A stretch of 64,000 nucleotides of DNA, from the NCBI GenBank assembly GCA_038734945.1, contig JAVYOA010000009.1, positions 248,001 to 312,000 of the forward strand, written 5' to 3'. The position numbers and the translations under genes were made by a program. Of the stretch, positions 61,453 through 64,000 are shown piece by piece. Source of the stretch: Fervidicoccaceae archaeon (lineage in GTDB: Archaea; Thermoproteota; Thermoprotei_A; Sulfolobales; Fervidicoccaceae). Position 1 is the first letter of the stretch. Every line of letters starts with the position of its first letter. The notes beneath the pieces are model-generated. The model saw only the letters and a list, made by a program, of their open reading frames with translations. It was not told where the DNA came from and did no database searches.

Positions 61453-61480
61453 TTAAGCATTGCAGGAAAGAGAGCATCCC

Positions 61481-63871
61481 ATGGTCAGAGAGAAAATAAA
61501 GATAATTGGAATTGACTGCCCAACGTGCGTTTATGCCATAAATAAAAGCTTGTTGAAAGTTATAGGCTTCATGAAGCTTGAAGTAGACGTTTCCAGCGGA
61601 GTTGCAATAATTGAATATGACAATAGCCTAACAAATTTGAACAAAATTTATGAAGCTATTAGGGAGGCAGGCTATGATGCTGAAAAAGAAATTATTGAAT
61701 TTACAGCAGATTTTGAGGCTGAGCAGGTTAAGAGCATCGAGGAAAAGATTCTCAATGCCCGAGGAATTTTCGACGTAAAGGCCTCTCCACTTTCAGGAAC
61801 TATCAGAATTGCGCTTAATCCGCATTCATCTGAAAAAGAGAAGCTTGGAGAGATGCTGGAATCTATCGGAATCAGGAAGAAGGAAACTACAAAGAAAGAA
61901 GGAGGAAAGGAAGAGGGTAAAGCAGTTCTAGCTAAGAAGCTGTTGGCCTTCTCCCTTGGAATTTGTGTGATAGCTCTCTCCATGCTGGGCCTCGGCTCAA
62001 GCGGAGGGATCCCCCTTCTTGCAATAATACTTCTAGCATCAATCGTTCAGCTCCTATCTCTTGAGACATTGAAAAGAGGACTGAAAAGTCTGATTGTTGG
62101 AACCCCAATTATGGACTCTCTCATCGCTTTATCTTCCACAATTTCCTTCGTTTTTGGATTGTTTTTTTCAATATTGGAGCCATCACCATCTATAAGTCCA
62201 GTCCACCCCACCTCATTCTTCGAGGCATCATCGGGAGTCCTCGGCTTTGTCGGTCTAGGAAAATATCTTGAGGGCAGACTCAGATATAGGGCAGCAAGTT
62301 ATCTTAGAGAAATTGAGAGAACGATGGAGGGAAAAGCCAGGGTTTTAAGAGATGGAAGCTTGGTTGAAGTCGAAGCGAAGGAGCTTAAACCAAATGACAT
62401 AATTGAGGTCAAGAATGGTGAGAAAATTCCTGCTGATGGAATAGTGATAGAGGGAAAGGGCTATGTGAATGAATCAGCCTTCACAGGGGAGAGCTTGCCA
62501 GTCTTCAAGACAAGTGAAAGGAGGGATAGTGTATTAGCGGGGACAATGCTGGTGTCTGGTTATATGAAGATTAGAGCAACGAGAGTTGGAAAAGATACCT
62601 CCATTTCTCATATAGCGGCAAGTGCGAGGGAGGCACAGCTATACAAGCCCCGCTTTCAGATGATGGCAGATAGAATAGTTGGACGAATGACTTGGGCTGT
62701 TATCATAATTGCTCTATCTTCCTTCTTAGCATGGTTCACCTATACACACAATATATCTCTTTCCCTAATTTTTACAGCATCTGTCTTGGCCGTTACTTGT
62801 CCTTGCCCCCTTGGTATAGCAATTCCAATGGTTGTTTCCCTTGGTATTTCTAACCTTGCCAGAAAGGGGGTTATCGTAAGAAGGGGAGATGTATTCGAAA
62901 GGGCAAAAAATGCCACAATGGTAATCTTTGATAAGACAGGAACGCTTACAAAAGGCAAGCCGAAGGTAGCTAAATTTATTTCTTTGAGCAATCAAAACAA
63001 TATTGATTTTTTATCATATGTTTGCTCCATTGAGAAGAAAAGTGAGCATATTCTGGGAGAGGCAATACTGGAGTTTTGCGCGGCTAAAGGTATAGAAAAA
63101 GCCGACGAACCCTCAGATTTTGAGAACTTTCCTGGTCTCGGAATTGTTTCCAGATTCAACGAGGAAATTTTCGCTGTAGGTAGCATCGAATTGATGAAAA
63201 AGATGGGAGCTCAAATTGAAGAAAGTGTTTATGATGAGGTGAGCAGAATAGGAAGAAATGGTGGTACCCCTATACTTGTATATCACAATGGCAGAGTTTG
63301 GGGGATATTCGAAATACATGATGAGCTTAGAGAGGAGGCAAAGGAGATTGTGGATTTCTTCAAGAAAAGGGGATTGAAGGTTGGAATTGCTAGTGGAGAT
63401 GTGGAAGAGAGCGTGAAGAATATAACTGAAAAAGTCGGTGCTGATTTTTTCAGAGCATCCCTAAGGCCTGAGGATAAGGCAGATCTCATTAGGGAGATGG
63501 AGAGTAAAGGGGAGAAAGCGGTCTTTGTTGGCGATGGAGTCAATGATGCAGTGGCTCTGGGGGCATCATTTCTCGGCATTTCCACAAGCAAGGCAGCAGA
63601 TATTGCGAAAGAAGCAGGAGACGTGGTTCTCGCTTCTGATGGCCTCAATGGACTGAAGGAACTATTCATTGTGAGCAACAAAGTTCTGAAGGGAGCCAAG
63701 GAAAATTTGATTTGGGCTTTTCTCTACAATGGAGTGCTAATTCCAGTTGCATCAGGCCTTCTCTATCCTTTCTTCGGCATCATTCTTATGCCCCACTTTG
63801 CTGCTCTTAGCATGGTTCTCAGCGATATAACCGTAATACTTAATTCATTTAGGGTTCTCACTGTGGGTTAA
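61481..63871 (+). CDS. copA: Heavy-metal (copper-type) P1B ATPase
   Basis: Membrane pump that moves a soft metal ion using ATP. About 796 residues: an N-terminal HMA domain with GIDCPTC, a second HMA-like domain without cysteines, about eight transmembrane helices, TGES in the actuator (FTGESLPVF), metal-site CPC (about 440-442), D484 in DKTGT, and GDGVND. Two hallmark residues differ: CPC is followed by P instead of A, and the histidine-proline pair reads SEHI (about 521-524) instead of SEHP. ATG at 61481 is preferred; TTG at 61460 lacks a ribosome site. Copper is likely but not proven. Confidence 0.9.
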   Translation: MVREKIKIIGIDCPTCVYAINKSLLKVIGFMKLEVDVSSGVAIIEYDNSLTNLNKIYEAIREAGYDAEKEIIEFTADFEAEQVKSIEEKILNARGIFDVKASPLSGTIRIALNPHSSEKEKLGEMLESIGIRKKETTKKEGGKEEGKAVLAKKLLAFSLGICVIALSMLGLGSSGGIPLLAIILLASIVQLLSLETLKRGLKSLIVGTPIMDSLIALSSTISFVFGLFFSILEPSPSISPVHPTSFFEASSGVLGFVGLGKYLEGRLRYRAASYLREIERTMEGKARVLRDGSLVEVEAKELKPNDIIEVKNGEKIPADGIVIEGKGYVNESAFTGESLPVFKTSERRDSVLAGTMLVSGYMKIRATRVGKDTSISHIAASAREAQLYKPRFQMMADRIVGRMTWAVIIIALSSFLAWFTYTHNISLSLIFTASVLAVTCPCPLGIAIPMVVSLGISNLARKGVIVRRGDVFERAKNATMVIFDKTGTLTKGKPKVAKFISLSNQNNIDFLSYVCSIEKKSEHILGEAILEFCAAKGIEKADEPSDFENFPGLGIVSRFNEEIFAVGSIELMKKMGAQIEESVYDEVSRIGRNGGTPILVYHNGRVWGIFEIHDELREEAKEIVDFFKKRGLKVGIASGDVEESVKNITEKVGADFFRASLRPEDKADLIREMESKGEKAVFVGDGVNDAVALGASFLGISTSKAADIAKEAGDVVLASDGLNGLKELFIVSNKVLKGAKENLIWAFLYNGVLIPVASGLLYPFFGIILMPHFAALSMVLSDITVILNSFRVLTVG

Positions 63872-64000
63872 CCTTGTAGGTTTTTCAACGCTCTTGAATA
63901 ATTAGGAGTCGCAAGCCTCTAGAGGGATATACTTCTGTACCTTCTTATTGATGCTATGAAGCACATTGAAATCGTGAATATATTGAGACCTATAACTATG

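Noticed and set aside
63872-64000. Start of a further gene at the right edge
   Set aside because: No convincing frame or ribosome site in the 129 bases after the copper ATPase.

Overview
The window looks like a stretch of chromosome from a thermophilic crenarchaeote (Thermoproteota). Signs of this are an orphan 5S rRNA gene, an ESCRT-III (CdvB-type) protein, a TFE-beta subunit with a C-terminal cysteine cluster, a short XPF nuclease, SRP19, Gar1, eS8 and eS30, archaeal DnaG, GatCAB, two geranylgeranyl reductases and 2-oxoacid:ferredoxin oxidoreductases. Arg codons are mostly AGA/AGG, base composition is moderate to AT-rich, and genes often begin with TTG or GTG placed 5-7 bases after a GGTGA Shine-Dalgarno motif. 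A Fervidicoccales or Desulfurococcales relative is my best guess, but that rests on gene content only. I see no CRISPR array, insertion sequence or prophage; the window is mostly housekeeping genes.

Layout. 1-1.5 kb: end of a pyruvate:ferredoxin oxidoreductase operon (porA, porB). 1.5-8.6 kb, minus strand: gatC-gatA-gatB, then upstream a metallophosphoesterase, a TatD-like hydrolase, thrS and a small protein. 9.3-13.2 kb: a DegT-type aminotransferase with two subunits of a flavin amino-acid dehydrogenase. 13.4-15.3 kb: an RNA ligase and its PIN-domain partner, with a candidate C/D box sRNA between them. 15.6-21.9 kb: leuS (apparently started at CTG), an rRNA methyltransferase-like gene, glnA and a membrane-anchored ClpP-class protease. 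22-25.3 kb: a two-gene ESCRT-III plus ribbon-helix-helix operon, and an ABC exporter. 25.5-27.4 kb: XPF nuclease, an isolated tRNA 3' half, and a XerA-like recombinase. 27.6-37.7 kb: AbrB/PhoU pair, TFE-beta, cis-prenyltransferase, eS8, SRP19, Gar1, TFB, DUF373, Ogg2, an SDR, eS30, a DHH phosphoesterase and a HAD phosphatase.

37.8-47.8 kb: 5S rRNA, a tiny membrane protein, an Lrp regulator, a membrane glycosyltransferase, thymidylate kinase, dnaG (with a structured leader), tyrS, sufS and valS. 48-53.7 kb: an HD hydrolase with a CYTH protein, thioredoxin reductase, and two geranylgeranyl reductases bracketing two small genes. 53.9-58 kb: acetamidase/formamidase, an SDR, an HtrA-like protease and an unknown membrane protein. 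58-63.9 kb: a Cys-rich protein with a 2-oxoacid:ferredoxin oxidoreductase, then a YHS protein and a copper-type P-ATPase.

The most unusual signals are the isolated tRNA 3' half with its own TATA element and GC-rich leader (candidate trans-spliced tRNA); the RNA ligase / PIN partner / C/D sRNA locus; the CdvB-RHH operon; a threonyl-tRNA synthetase whose editing-site residues look lost; a TFB lacking half its zinc ligands; and non-AUG starts (CTG for leuS; ATT or ATA for the PIN gene). All gaps between features are shorter than 300 bases; bases 63872-64000 hold nothing I recognise.
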